A stretch of DNA of 64,000 nt from Nodosilinea sp. E11 (GTDB lineage: Bacteria; Cyanobacteriota; Cyanobacteriia; Phormidesmidales; Phormidesmidaceae): contig NZ_CP136520.1 of NCBI RefSeq assembly GCF_032813545.1, forward strand, positions 924,001-988,000, written 5' to 3'. Of the stretch, positions 24,602-33,553 are shown piece after piece. The translations under genes were made by a program, and so were the position numbers. How positions within the stretch are numbered: position 1 is the first letter of the stretch; the number at the start of each line of letters is the position of its first letter. The notes under the pieces were generated by a model. The model was not told the origin of the DNA, searched no databases, and was given only the letters and a program-made list of their open reading frames with translations.

Positions 24602-26899
24602 ATGGTTGCTTCGCGCTGGATAGCCTCGTCTCCTTTGGCTAGGCCGATTCCGCCCCAGGAAATTGAAGATTCTTTGTTACTGCGGGTGCTAGTGCAGGTG
24701 CTGGTGACCCTGGGCATTTGCTCGGTGGTAGTGGCGGCGGCGGGGGTCACTCAGGCGTCTTGGTGGAATTTGCTGGCAGTGCCCTTGAGCGCTGTGGGAG
24801 CAGCCTTTAGCTGGCAACGCCGCCGCGATCGCAACGTGGCGGTTAAATTCTTTATTGCCATTGGCATGCTGATGGCCTTGGCAGCTTTTTTCTCCCGGTT
24901 GATTGAGCAGCCGGGCGATACCCGAATTGTGCTGGCGGAGCTGCTGGTGCAATTGCAGGTGCTACACAGCTTTGACTTACCCCGGCGCAAAGACCTAGGC
25001 TACTCGATGATGATTGGCCTAATTTTGCTAGGGGTGGCCGCCACCATTAGCCAGACCTTGGCCTTTGCCCCGCTACTCCTGCTGTTTTTGGCGGTAGCGG
25101 TGCCAGTGCTGGGGCTAGATTATCAGTCGCGCCTGGGCTTGGGTGGTGGAGCCTGGGGCAACGTCAAACTGCGACCGACCCTGGGACGATTTCTTGGTCT
25201 AGTGGCACTAATCGTGAGTCTGGGCCTGCTGATCTTTTTATTTTTGCCGCGACTGCCGGGATACCAGATTCAGAATTTTCCGGTGAGCTCGGTGATCGAC
25301 ACCCCCGACGACTTTTCGGGCGAAAGCATTATTAACCCGGCCTACCAGCGCAACGGTAACGAAGCTGGCGAGGGGTTTGAGGACGGCGAGGGCGGCACCA
25401 TTCAGGGCAGCGGCAGCAGCCGAGCCAGCGGTCCCGGTGTGATCGATCTGACGTCTTACTACGGCTTTAACCAGCGCATGAATCAAAATCTGCGGGGCAT
25501 TATGACCCCCCAGGTGGTGATGCGGGTCAGGTCGCAGGCTCCGGGCTTTTGGCGAGTGCTCGCCTTTGACACATACACCGGTCAGGGGTGGGATATCTCG
25601 CGCAATGACGACCCCCAGCGGGTGCGGCGCTGGCGATTTTCCAGCCAGATGTTCTTGCCCATTACCCCCACCTTGGCCCGCTACCGAGAGGTGGTGCAAA
25701 CCTACACCCTAGTCAGCGAACTGCCCAACCTGATTCCGGCCATGTATCAGCCTAGGGAACTGTACTTTCCTACCCGGGAGGTAGCGATCGATGCCGAGGG
25801 CAGTCTGAGGTCGCCAGTTCTCCTGCAAGAGGGTATGACCTATTCAGTCGTGTCGCGGGTGCCCTACCGCGATCGCACCCAGCTGCGCGAGGCCGGTACC
25901 AACTATCCGCCCGGCATGCGATCGCACTACCTGCAAGTACCTGACGCTATTCTCGAGCCGGTGCGGGCCAAAACCGAGGAATTGCTGGCCACCTCTCCCA
26001 CCCCCCTAAGCGATCCCTACGAAAAAGCGCTCTACCTGGCTCAGGCCCTCAAGCAGCGCTACACCATCCAGCCTGAGCTGCCCTTTTTCACCGCTGACCA
26101 AGACCTAGTCGAGAGTTTTCTATTTACAACCGAAGGGGGTTACCCCGACCACTTCTCCACCGTGCTGACCGTCATGCTGCGCTCCATCGACATTCCAGCG
26201 CGGCTGGTGGCCGGGTTTGGCGAAGGCGACTTCAACCCCTTAACGGGGTTTTACGTAGTGCGCAACACCGATGCCTACGCCATCACCGAGGTTTACTTTC
26301 CCCAATACGGCTGGTTTGGCTTTGACCCCATTCCGGGGCACGAACTAATTCCTCCCAGCCTGAGAGAGTACGAAGCCTTTAGCCTAGTGCGGCGGTTTTG
26401 GAACTGGCTAGCCGGTTGGTTACCCTCCCCATTAGTGGGCCTTGTCGAAGGCTTGATCACCCTACTCAGTGAGGGATTAGCTTACTTAATCCGCACCTTT
26501 AACGCCCTGCTGACCCTAGGCTGGGTTGGCATTATGGTAGGCATTGCCGCCGCCACTGGCCTGGGCTTTGCTAGCTGGCTGGCCTTTTTGGGCCTGCGGC
26601 GCGGCTGGCGCTACCAACAACTGCGCCGCATGGCTCCCACCGAACGCCTATATCAACAAATGCTGACCTGTTTTGACCAGCGGGGGCTAGGCAAAACCCC
26701 CACCGAAACCCCCCTCGAACACAGCCAACGCCTGTACCAGCAAACCCAACCCCAGCCGGCCCAGGCCGCCAACGAAATTGCCCATGCCTACGTACGCTGG
26801 CGCTACGGCGGCGAGCCTCAAAACTTAACGTACCTGGGCGAGAAATTGCGGATCATTCGGCAAAATCGCCCCGAACGTCAGCGGGCAATCCAGCGCTAA
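24602..26899 (+). CDS. Transglutaminase-fold membrane protein with lost catalytic residues
   Basis: A 765-aa protein of the TgpA-like DUF3488-transglutaminase-DUF4129 architecture. Residues 20-230 hold several membrane segments, residues 250-620 an extracytoplasmic part with the transglutaminase core, residues 635-665 a further membrane segment, and the C-terminus a DUF4129-type cytoplasmic tail. In active enzymes the core reads GYCEHF, then DAHAW, then DP. Here it reads GYPDHF (Pro515 instead of Cys), DAYAI (Tyr559 instead of His) and FDP (Asp575 kept). Two of three triad residues are therefore absent, so protease or transglutaminase activity is unlikely. A binding or scaffold role in the envelope is inference. 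It follows hetZ-patU on the same strand, 95 bases after patU. Confidence 0.88.
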   Translation: MVASRWIASSPLARPIPPQEIEDSLLLRVLVQVLVTLGICSVVVAAAGVTQASWWNLLAVPLSAVGAAFSWQRRRDRNVAVKFFIAIGMLMALAAFFSRLIEQPGDTRIVLAELLVQLQVLHSFDLPRRKDLGYSMMIGLILLGVAATISQTLAFAPLLLLFLAVAVPVLGLDYQSRLGLGGGAWGNVKLRPTLGRFLGLVALIVSLGLLIFLFLPRLPGYQIQNFPVSSVIDTPDDFSGESIINPAYQRNGNEAGEGFEDGEGGTIQGSGSSRASGPGVIDLTSYYGFNQRMNQNLRGIMTPQVVMRVRSQAPGFWRVLAFDTYTGQGWDISRNDDPQRVRRWRFSSQMFLPITPTLARYREVVQTYTLVSELPNLIPAMYQPRELYFPTREVAIDAEGSLRSPVLLQEGMTYSVVSRVPYRDRTQLREAGTNYPPGMRSHYLQVPDAILEPVRAKTEELLATSPTPLSDPYEKALYLAQALKQRYTIQPELPFFTADQDLVESFLFTTEGGYPDHFSTVLTVMLRSIDIPARLVAGFGEGDFNPLTGFYVVRNTDAYAITEVYFPQYGWFGFDPIPGHELIPPSLREYEAFSLVRRFWNWLAGWLPSPLVGLVEGLITLLSEGLAYLIRTFNALLTLGWVGIMVGIAAATGLGFASWLAFLGLRRGWRYQQLRRMAPTERLYQQMLTCFDQRGLGKTPTETPLEHSQRLYQQTQPQPAQAANEIAHAYVRWRYGGEPQNLTYLGEKLRIIRQNRPERQRAIQR

Positions 26900-27009
26900 T
26901 CGCGGCCGATCGCTCCAGAGCACCATTGATTTTCCTGGGGTTTCCGCTATGCTCGATCCAAGTTAGAGGTTAGGTATTTAGGTGCCAGAGATCGGCAAAG
27001 CCGCTGAGC

Positions 27010-28353
27010 GTGAACCGTATACCCAAACCCAAAACCTGCTATCCACCTACTCCCCCTCCCCCAACCGTGAGCCTAAAAACCCTCGTCCAAAACTCCCTTA
27101 AGTCGCTGAGCGTGACCTCAAACGGCAGCGTGGCCTTCTCCCCCACCCAGTTTGATGCCGATGTCATGACCACCTACGGGCGCTTTCCCATTGCGCTCAC
27201 TAAGGGCCGAGGCTGTTTTGTGTGGGATAACGAGGGCCGTCGCTACCTCGATTTTGTCGCAGGCATTGCCACCTGCACCCTGGGCCACGCCCACCCAGCC
27301 ATGGTCGAAGCCGTAACCCGGCAAATTCAGACCCTGCACCACGTCTCAAACCTCTACTACGTGCCCGAACAGGGAGCGCTAGCCCACTGGCTAGTCGAGC
27401 ATTCTTGCGCCGATAAAGTCTTTTTCTGCAACTCGGGGGCCGAGGCCAACGAAGGGGCGATTAAACTAGCCCGCAAGTATGCCCACACCCAACGAGGCAT
27501 TGCCAACCCGTTGATTATCACCGCCCAGGCTAGCTTCCATGGCCGCACCCTGGCCACCGTCACCGCCACAGGGCAACCCAAATACCAAAAAAACTTTGAC
27601 CCGCTGATGCCGGGCTTCGCCTACGTACCCTACAACGATATTGCCGCTCTAGAGGCGCTAGTGGATGAGCTTGACGCCGAAACCCCCCAGGTGGCAGCGA
27701 TCATGCTTGAAGCCTTACAAGGGGAGGGGGGCGTCTGCCCCGGCGATGTGGCCTATTTCCAACGACTGCGTCAGTTGTGCGATCAGAAAGGCATTCTGCT
27801 GATCCTTGACGAGGTGCAGGTGGGTATGGGCCGCACCGGTACCCTGTGGGGCTTTGAGAATCTGGGCATTGAACCCGATATCTTCACCTCTGCCAAAGGA
27901 TTGGGGGGCGGCATTCCGATTGGGGCGCTGCTGTGCAAAGCAGCCTGCGCGGTGTTTGAACCGGGCGACCACGCCAGCACCTTTGGCGGCAACCCCTTTG
28001 CCTGCCGGGTCGGGCTGACGGTATGCGAAACCCTAGAGGCTGAAAATCTACTGAGCAACGTCAAACAGCGCGGAGAGCAGCTAAGAGTTGGCCTACAACG
28101 GTTGGTGCAGCAGTATCCAACCCTGCTGGCCCAGGTGCGGGGCTGGGGGCTGATCAATGGCCTCGTGCTTCAGCCGGAGACGGCGATTAAGTCGGTGGAT
28201 ATTGTCAAAGCAGCCATGGGCGAGGGGCTGCTGCTGGTGCCCGCCGGACCACAGGTGGTGCGGTTTGTACCGCCGCTCAATGTCAGCGCCGATGAAGTAC
28301 AGCAAGCCTTGAACGGTGTGGAGAAGGCGTTAGCAGTCGTGAGCCAAGCTTAG
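27010..28353 (+). CDS. argD: Acetylornithine aminotransferase
   Basis: PLP-dependent class III aminotransferase of arginine biosynthesis, transferring the amino group between N-acetylornithine and 2-oxoglutarate. Motifs are complete: FVAGIATCTLGHAHP, NSGAEANEGAIKLARKY, LILDEVQVGMGRTG, and TSAKGLGGGIPIGAL with the PLP Lys. The reported GTG start gives 447 aa, about 40 more than the core. The first 20 residues are Pro-rich and doubtful, and GTG at 27067 is a reasonable alternative. Arginine made here would feed cyanophycin synthesis by CphA. Closely related ornithine or GABA aminotransferases cannot be fully excluded. Confidence 0.9.
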   Translation: MNRIPKPKTCYPPTPPPPTVSLKTLVQNSLKSLSVTSNGSVAFSPTQFDADVMTTYGRFPIALTKGRGCFVWDNEGRRYLDFVAGIATCTLGHAHPAMVEAVTRQIQTLHHVSNLYYVPEQGALAHWLVEHSCADKVFFCNSGAEANEGAIKLARKYAHTQRGIANPLIITAQASFHGRTLATVTATGQPKYQKNFDPLMPGFAYVPYNDIAALEALVDELDAETPQVAAIMLEALQGEGGVCPGDVAYFQRLRQLCDQKGILLILDEVQVGMGRTGTLWGFENLGIEPDIFTSAKGLGGGIPIGALLCKAACAVFEPGDHASTFGGNPFACRVGLTVCETLEAENLLSNVKQRGEQLRVGLQRLVQQYPTLLAQVRGWGLINGLVLQPETAIKSVDIVKAAMGEGLLLVPAGPQVVRFVPPLNVSADEVQQALNGVEKALAVVSQA

Positions 28354-28438
28354 CCTACCTAGTTCGTCGGCTTCATCCTATCCGCATTTATAGTGGCAGG
28401 CAAGCCGTTCTCTGTTGGTTAATTGATCGGACTTCATA

Positions 28439-28490
28439 TTACGGCGGTTCGCCCAGTGGTATCGGGGGTAGCCCAGTAGGATTTGGTATC
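28439..28490 (-). repeat. Interspersed repeat, copy 2
   Basis: Reverse-strand copy of the repeat at 19902-19953: ATACCAAATCCTACTGGG, then a CCCCC tract and CACTGGGCGAAC. It lies in the gap between the convergent argD and GAF-domain genes, which otherwise shows no gene. Confidence 0.6.
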
Positions 28491-28541
28491 AGCTGTCATC
28501 GTAGAACCGCCCTCACAGATGCGGGGGACGCATTGCCCCTA

Positions 28542-29327
28542 TCAGCCGACCAAGGCATCTCCTTGGTCGGCGTCATAGCTTAGATTTGCTCGGTCAGATT
28601 GGGGTAGCAAAACGTTGGCGACATCAGGAAAGTGATGACGCATACAGCCATCACAAACCCCATGGGTAAACTCTACGGCAGAATGCTGTTCAATAAATTT
28701 CTCGACCGTAGACCAGTAGCCCTGATCATTGCGAATGCCCTTGCAGTACGAGCAAATAGGAACCAACCCGGCCATCAGATCAATCTTGTCTAGCGCCGCT
28801 GCCAAGTGAGCCGACACCCGCTGAAGCTCCATTTGAATGACAACTTGACGGGCGAGGGCAGCAAGGGTTTTCTGCTGCACCTCTGACAAAGCTCTGGGTT
28901 GATGATCAATCACGCATAGCGTGCCTAGCTGATAGCCCCTGGGGGTAGTTAGCGGCACACCGGCATAAAAGCGAATGCCGGGTTCAGAGGTCACCAATGG
29001 ATTATTAACAAAGCGCTCATCATCTAGAGCATCATTAACAATCATTATGCTTTGATTCAAAATGGCATGGTCACAAAATGAGATATTGCGCGGGGTTTCT
29101 TGAGTATTTAGCCCTACTTTTGACTTAAACCACTGGCGATCGGCATCAATTAAGCTGATTAAGGCAATCGGCACATCACAGATAAACGCAGCTAGAGTTG
29201 TAATATCGTCGTATATTTGCTCTGAAGGAGTATCGAGAATATGATATTCTCGGAGCGCTTCTAGTCGATCTATTTCGTGAACAGAGATATTTGTTTTCAT
29301 CTCCCGAGCAATCCCACTAGCCCCCAT
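28542..29327 (-). CDS. GAF-domain sensor protein with C-terminal cysteine module
   Basis: A 261-aa soluble protein. Residues 18-165 form a GAF domain (REYHILDTPSEQIYDDI, ISLIDADRQWFKSKVGL, FYAGVPLTTPRGYQLGTLCV). After a short helix comes a compact module with two Cys pairs, PICSYCKGIRNDQGYW and CDGCMRHHFPD, which is often found at the C-terminus of bacterial GAF and PAS signalling proteins and may bind metal. No kinase or cyclase domain is present, so it would act as a stand-alone sensor or partner. ATG at 29300 is an alternative start. Confidence 0.8.
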   Translation of the reverse strand: MGASGIAREMKTNISVHEIDRLEALREYHILDTPSEQIYDDITTLAAFICDVPIALISLIDADRQWFKSKVGLNTQETPRNISFCDHAILNQSIMIVNDALDDERFVNNPLVTSEPGIRFYAGVPLTTPRGYQLGTLCVIDHQPRALSEVQQKTLAALARQVVIQMELQRVSAHLAAALDKIDLMAGLVPICSYCKGIRNDQGYWSTVEKFIEQHSAVEFTHGVCDGCMRHHFPDVANVLLPQSDRANLSYDADQGDALVG

Positions 29328-29469
29328 ACCAGTTTAAAGATTCAGCTGGGAAAGGTTCAGCAAGCAGCGAAAGATTTGACAGCACTTAACATACTAAAAC
29401 GATAAAATCTGGCCCGGACACAGGGCAGGAATAACGCTATGCTGAAGCTGGTTTTGCAGTAGGACAGCG

Positions 29470-29967
29470 ATGGCACGGCAGCGGGTCTTTTCGGGCACCC
29501 CTTGGGAAGAGCAGGTCGGCTACTGCCGAGCTTTGCGGGTAGGACAGCAGATTTTTGTCTCGGGCACTGCTCCCAGCGATGGCCAGGGCGGCACCTTTGC
29601 CCCGGGCGATGCCTATGCCCAGACCCAGCGCTGCTTTGAGATTATTCAGCAAGCCCTTGAAGAGCTAGGAGCCGACCTCAGGGATGTGGTGAGAACCCGC
29701 ATCTACGTCACCGACATGACGCGCTGGGAAGAGATTGCCGCTGCCCACCAGGAGCTTTTTGCCGACCATCCGCCAGTCAACACCACCGTCGAAATTCCAG
29801 CGTTAATTAACCCCGATATGCTGGTCGAGATTGAGGTAGAGGCCCTTTGCGAGGGCAGCTCAAGGCCCGCTCCTCGTTCCATGAATACTGTGCTAGGGCG
29901 TCCTATTCAGCCGGGGGCGTTTCCGCCAGTGATGGCCGCCGACCTAGACGAGGGCTGTCTAGACTGA
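29470..29967 (+). CDS. RidA/YjgF family protein
   Basis: A 165-aa member of the Rid family, whose best-known member deaminates reactive enamine/imine intermediates from amino acid metabolism. The N-terminus (PWEEQVGYCRALRVGQQIFVSGTAP) and the block VVRTRIYVTDMTRWEEIAAAH match the fold, and the Arg in the VVRTRIYVTD strand is in the usual active-site neighbourhood. The last 35 residues (Arg/Pro-rich) are an extension beyond the fold. It belongs to a subgroup different from classic RidA, so the substrate is unknown. Confidence 0.85.
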   Translation: MARQRVFSGTPWEEQVGYCRALRVGQQIFVSGTAPSDGQGGTFAPGDAYAQTQRCFEIIQQALEELGADLRDVVRTRIYVTDMTRWEEIAAAHQELFADHPPVNTTVEIPALINPDMLVEIEVEALCEGSSRPAPRSMNTVLGRPIQPGAFPPVMAADLDEGCLD

Positions 29968-29974
29968 ACTCGGG

Positions 29975-31405
29975 CTAAGCGTCGCGCTCGACGGCAATGC
30001 GCCCCCGGGCGGCGGCGGACACTAGACGTTCGTAGTCACGCTCGTTTTGGTCGGCGTAGGCTTCGGCAAACCCTATCAAGGTCTCGCCTAGGGCATTGCC
30101 TTTGCCCAGGTAACCCGACAACATAGCCGCATCACCCGACTTGGCATGGGCCAGGGCCAGAGCCCAACCGCAGAGGGCACAGTAGCTGGGCAGGTTTGAC
30201 ACCTGAAATTTTTCGGGTTCCAGCTTAAAGCCGCCTTTCATATCGCGCAGCTGGCGCAGGTAATAGTGAACGCCATCACGCTCACCCCAGCCGAGAAAAA
30301 TATCGGGGGAACCTTGGATGAGTTTTTGACCAATGACTACCCGCCGTCCCTGGTGATCGTCGGGCAAGCGATAGTTGCAGGGCGCTTGGGAGTAGGGAGC
30401 TAGCACCGAAGGCTGGGCTTCTTTAACCTGTAGAAAGAGGGGATCGCTGGCGTCTTTGCCCTCTAGGTAAAGCACCCAGCAGCGGGTACCAACGCTACCT
30501 ACCCCAACGACCTGCCGAGCCACATCTAGCAGTCGGTAGCGCGACAGCAGAAACCGGCGATCGCCGCTCAGAGACCCATAGTAGCCCTGCATCAAAGACT
30601 CTAGGGCGGCCACTACCGCAGAGGCATTGCCTAGGGTTTCAGCCCGTACCACCAAGGGCGGAACCTCCACAATATGGTGGCGATCGTCGACCAGGTCAGT
30701 CATGCGGTCGAGCACTTGTAGGTGGTTGCGATCGCGGGCCTTGGCTAGCATGCGCTGGGTATATTTCTCAGCGCTATCGGGCAGCTTTTGCAGCAGCTCA
30801 GTCTCGGTAATAGTGTCGTACCAGAGGTCGAGGTAACCGAAATCAGCATAGGTTTGCAAATGTTCGGCGTAGGACTCAACGGTGGCCATGACCGCCTCCT
30901 GGCAGAGGGGGCGATCGCCCCCTAGATAGCGGCCTGCCACCACAGCGCTGGTCACTAAGCGCTTGAGATCCCACTCCCAAGGACCGGGGTAGGTTTCGTC
31001 AAAATCATTGATGGCAAATGTCAGGTTGCGCTCAGCGGAGGCAAACACCCCAAAATTGGAGACATGCATGTCACCGCAGGCCTGCACATAAATCTCGGTG
31101 GTGGGCGCGGTAGCAATATCGGCGATCATCACCGCTGCAGAACCCCGCAAAAACGCAAACGGAGAAGCTAGCATACGCCCGTAGCGCAGGGGCACCAGGC
31201 TGGGCACCCGACTGGCCGCCTGAGCCTCTAGAATATCAACGGGGTCAAGCCGGTTTTCAGCAGGCCGATATACCCCGTGCTCCGAACGATTTAGGGTTTG
31301 ACGCAGCGCTTTGCCTGCCGCCTTGCGATCGGCGACAGAGAATCTGCTTTGGCTAGAGACGTCGATTAAATGCCGAGGGGCCGAGGCGTCGTTGGAAGTT
31401 GTCAT
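29975..31405 (-). CDS. DUF2252 family protein
   Basis: A 476-aa protein of the DUF2252 family, which has a kinase-like phosphotransferase fold. The family landmarks are RYGRMLASPFAFLRGSAAVM, CGDMHVSNFGVFASAERNLTFAINDFDET in separate parts, where HVSNFG and DFDE resemble the catalytic and metal-binding loops of aminoglycoside-kinase-like enzymes, and a C-terminal YCALCGWALALAHAKSGD. The substrate is unknown. It lies 33 bases downstream of, and on the same strand as, the SGNH hydrolase gene. Confidence 0.85.
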   Translation of the reverse strand: MTTSNDASAPRHLIDVSSQSRFSVADRKAAGKALRQTLNRSEHGVYRPAENRLDPVDILEAQAASRVPSLVPLRYGRMLASPFAFLRGSAAVMIADIATAPTTEIYVQACGDMHVSNFGVFASAERNLTFAINDFDETYPGPWEWDLKRLVTSAVVAGRYLGGDRPLCQEAVMATVESYAEHLQTYADFGYLDLWYDTITETELLQKLPDSAEKYTQRMLAKARDRNHLQVLDRMTDLVDDRHHIVEVPPLVVRAETLGNASAVVAALESLMQGYYGSLSGDRRFLLSRYRLLDVARQVVGVGSVGTRCWVLYLEGKDASDPLFLQVKEAQPSVLAPYSQAPCNYRLPDDHQGRRVVIGQKLIQGSPDIFLGWGERDGVHYYLRQLRDMKGGFKLEPEKFQVSNLPSYCALCGWALALAHAKSGDAAMLSGYLGKGNALGETLIGFAEAYADQNERDYERLVSAAARGRIAVERDA

Positions 31406-31438
31406 AGGCGGGCGGGGTGGTGAGTGCGATCGCGAGCC

Positions 31439-32149
31439 CTAAACCGGGCCAGCAGGGACATCTACGGCAGCCTGAAAAGCATCCCAGGTCAAAATGTCGT
31501 GCAGCAGCGCCCGATAACCCGCCACATTAGGGTGCAGACCATCTGCCGAAATTAGCGGTTGCCACCAGGCCTCACCCCGACTCATCCACAGATTGAGCAC
31601 ATCGAGGTAGGGAATGTTGTGGCTAGAGCAGGCTAGGCGGGTGGCCTCCCGATAGCGCCACTGGTCGCTGTGGGTATAGTAAAGCACCTCTGAGAAAGGC
31701 ATCGCCTGCTCGTTAACCGGCGTCATGCCCACAAACAGCACCGGACACAACTGCCGCGCTTGGGACAACAGGTCTTCGATGTGCCCCTCAAAGTCATCAA
31801 AGTCAGTGCGGTTACGCCCTAAGGGGTTGCCCACCCGAGCCGAATCGTTCATACCCACCGACAGCACAATGAGATCGGGCAGCCGATTGCGCAGTTCGCC
31901 GCGATAGCGAAACTCATGGGCAAGGCGCTGCTGTACCTGGTTTACGCCGTCGCCTCGCACCCCCAGGTTATAAAACACCGCTCCGGGACGGCCCGGTTCC
32001 ATCGTCAGACGGCGCAGTCGCTCGACCCAGCCGCCCCCTTCAGGATCACCAAAGCCATACACCAGGCTGTCGCCCAGCACTAACACCTTTTGGGGATGGG
32101 GTTGCTTAAGGGTAATCCCTTGGGTAGGTCTGGGTTGATGGGCGAGCAT
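31439..32149 (-). CDS. SGNH/GDSL hydrolase family protein
   Basis: A 236-aa serine hydrolase of the SGNH superfamily. Block I is VLVLGDSLVYGFGD with the nucleophilic Ser, block II a Gly in NLGVRGDGV, block III the Asn in LSVGMNDSAR, and block V the Asp and His in SADGLHPNVAGY. All four catalytic positions are present, so it should be an active esterase or lipase. No signal peptide is visible, so a cytosolic location is likely. It is likely co-transcribed with the DUF2252 gene. Confidence 0.9.
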   Translation of the reverse strand: MLAHQPRPTQGITLKQPHPQKVLVLGDSLVYGFGDPEGGGWVERLRRLTMEPGRPGAVFYNLGVRGDGVNQVQQRLAHEFRYRGELRNRLPDLIVLSVGMNDSARVGNPLGRNRTDFDDFEGHIEDLLSQARQLCPVLFVGMTPVNEQAMPFSEVLYYTHSDQWRYREATRLACSSHNIPYLDVLNLWMSRGEAWWQPLISADGLHPNVAGYRALLHDILTWDAFQAAVDVPAGPV

Positions 32150-32364
32150 AGGCTAGGCAAACTAAGAATAGAGCTAAGATATCTCAGCATTTGTTTTAAA
32201 TTGTTTACATATTACCCTCTGGGGTGCCTAGTGCTAAACGACAACCTATACCTCGGCCACAAAAAAAGCGATCGCCCAAGGTGGAAACCCATTGCTTTGC
32301 CGTAGGCTGTAAGTGGCTGCTAAGGCCACAGCAATACCGACCTAGCCAGGATTGAGCAGAGAGT

Positions 32365-33537
32365 ATGGAGTACGGTGCAGCGCCCAGCGATGAACCCATC
32401 ACGACCAGTTGGCTAGCCCGCTGGTGGGATGGCCTCAGTCCCATGGCCCAGTCAACCCTGGTGCTGTTGGCCACCCCCCTGCTGTTGCTGAACGTGTGGG
32501 CGGCGTCAATTATTTTTGGCTACTTTCGCTCTATTTTAGTGACCGTGTTAATTGCGGCCCTGCTGGCGTTTTTGCTCAGCTATCCCATGGCTAGGCTAGA
32601 ACGGCTGGGGCTCAAGCGCGGCCAGGCGGCCATTCTCGTCTTGGCGCTGGCGCTGGTGAGTTTTTCGGCCTTAGCCATTACCGTCCTGCCCTTCGTGATT
32701 GATCAGGGACAGCAGCTGGTGGTGCGCCTGCCCGACTGGTTTGACTCGGGCAAAACTCAGCTGATCGTACTCGACGGCAAATTAACCGAATGGGGCTGGC
32801 CGATCAATCTAGATGGGCTCATCAGTCAAACTAGCGATCGCCTCAAGCGCGAAATTCAGTCAATTGCGGGCGAGGCCCTCAACCTCACCCTCAACGTAGC
32901 GGTCTTTACCGCGAACAAATTGCTCGATGTGGTGCTCACCATTGTGCTCACCTTTTACCTTCTCCAGCACGGCGAAGAAGTGTGGGGTGGGGTAGTGGGC
33001 CTGCTGCCCCACCGCATTCAGCGGCCCTTCTCAGATACCCTGCGGCAAAGCTTTCGCAATTACTTTTTAGGTCAGTTTATTGTTGCCAGCTGCTTTGGCA
33101 CAGCCTTAACCATTATCTTTGGGCTGCTCAATGTGCCCTTTGGTTCACTGTTTGGTCTCACCGTGGGCTTACTAGCCCTGGTACCCTTTGGCGGCACCGT
33201 GGGGGTAATTATTGTCACGCTGCTAGTAGCCCTGCGAGACATCAAAATTGCTATTCCGATGCTGGTTGCCGCTGTGGTTGTGCAACAGCTGGTAGAAACC
33301 GGCATTGCCCCGCGCGTGTTGGGCAGCGTCACCGGGCTGAATCCCTTTTGGGTGTTTATTGCCATTTTGTCGGGGGCAAGGGTCGGGGGGTTGTTGGGCG
33401 TCATTGTGGCTGTACCGGCAGCCGTGATCATCAAAGAAGCTCTAGTTGCCCTACGCAACGCGCGTCAACTGCCGCCAGCTCCCGAGGCCACCGTTACCAC
33501 TGAGCCTACCCAGAGTAAGGCGGCGGCCCTGCCCTAG
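32365..33537 (+). CDS. AI-2E family transporter (permease)
   Basis: A 390-aa inner-membrane protein of the AI-2E/PerM family with about seven to eight hydrophobic segments. It has the typical layout: paired N-terminal segments, an extra-membrane loop (residues 110-190), and the conserved C-terminal block PFGGTVGVIIVTLLVALRD and then GLNPFWVFIAILSGARVGGLLGVIVAVPAAV when read in parts. Family substrates range from autoinducer-2 to ions, and the substrate here is not predictable. It converges on the SpkB-like kinase gene with a 16-base gap. Confidence 0.9.
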   Translation: MEYGAAPSDEPITTSWLARWWDGLSPMAQSTLVLLATPLLLLNVWAASIIFGYFRSILVTVLIAALLAFLLSYPMARLERLGLKRGQAAILVLALALVSFSALAITVLPFVIDQGQQLVVRLPDWFDSGKTQLIVLDGKLTEWGWPINLDGLISQTSDRLKREIQSIAGEALNLTLNVAVFTANKLLDVVLTIVLTFYLLQHGEEVWGGVVGLLPHRIQRPFSDTLRQSFRNYFLGQFIVASCFGTALTIIFGLLNVPFGSLFGLTVGLLALVPFGGTVGVIIVTLLVALRDIKIAIPMLVAAVVVQQLVETGIAPRVLGSVTGLNPFWVFIAILSGARVGGLLGVIVAVPAAVIIKEALVALRNARQLPPAPEATVTTEPTQSKAAALP

Positions 33538-33553
33538 ATCAAGCCAAGGCGAC

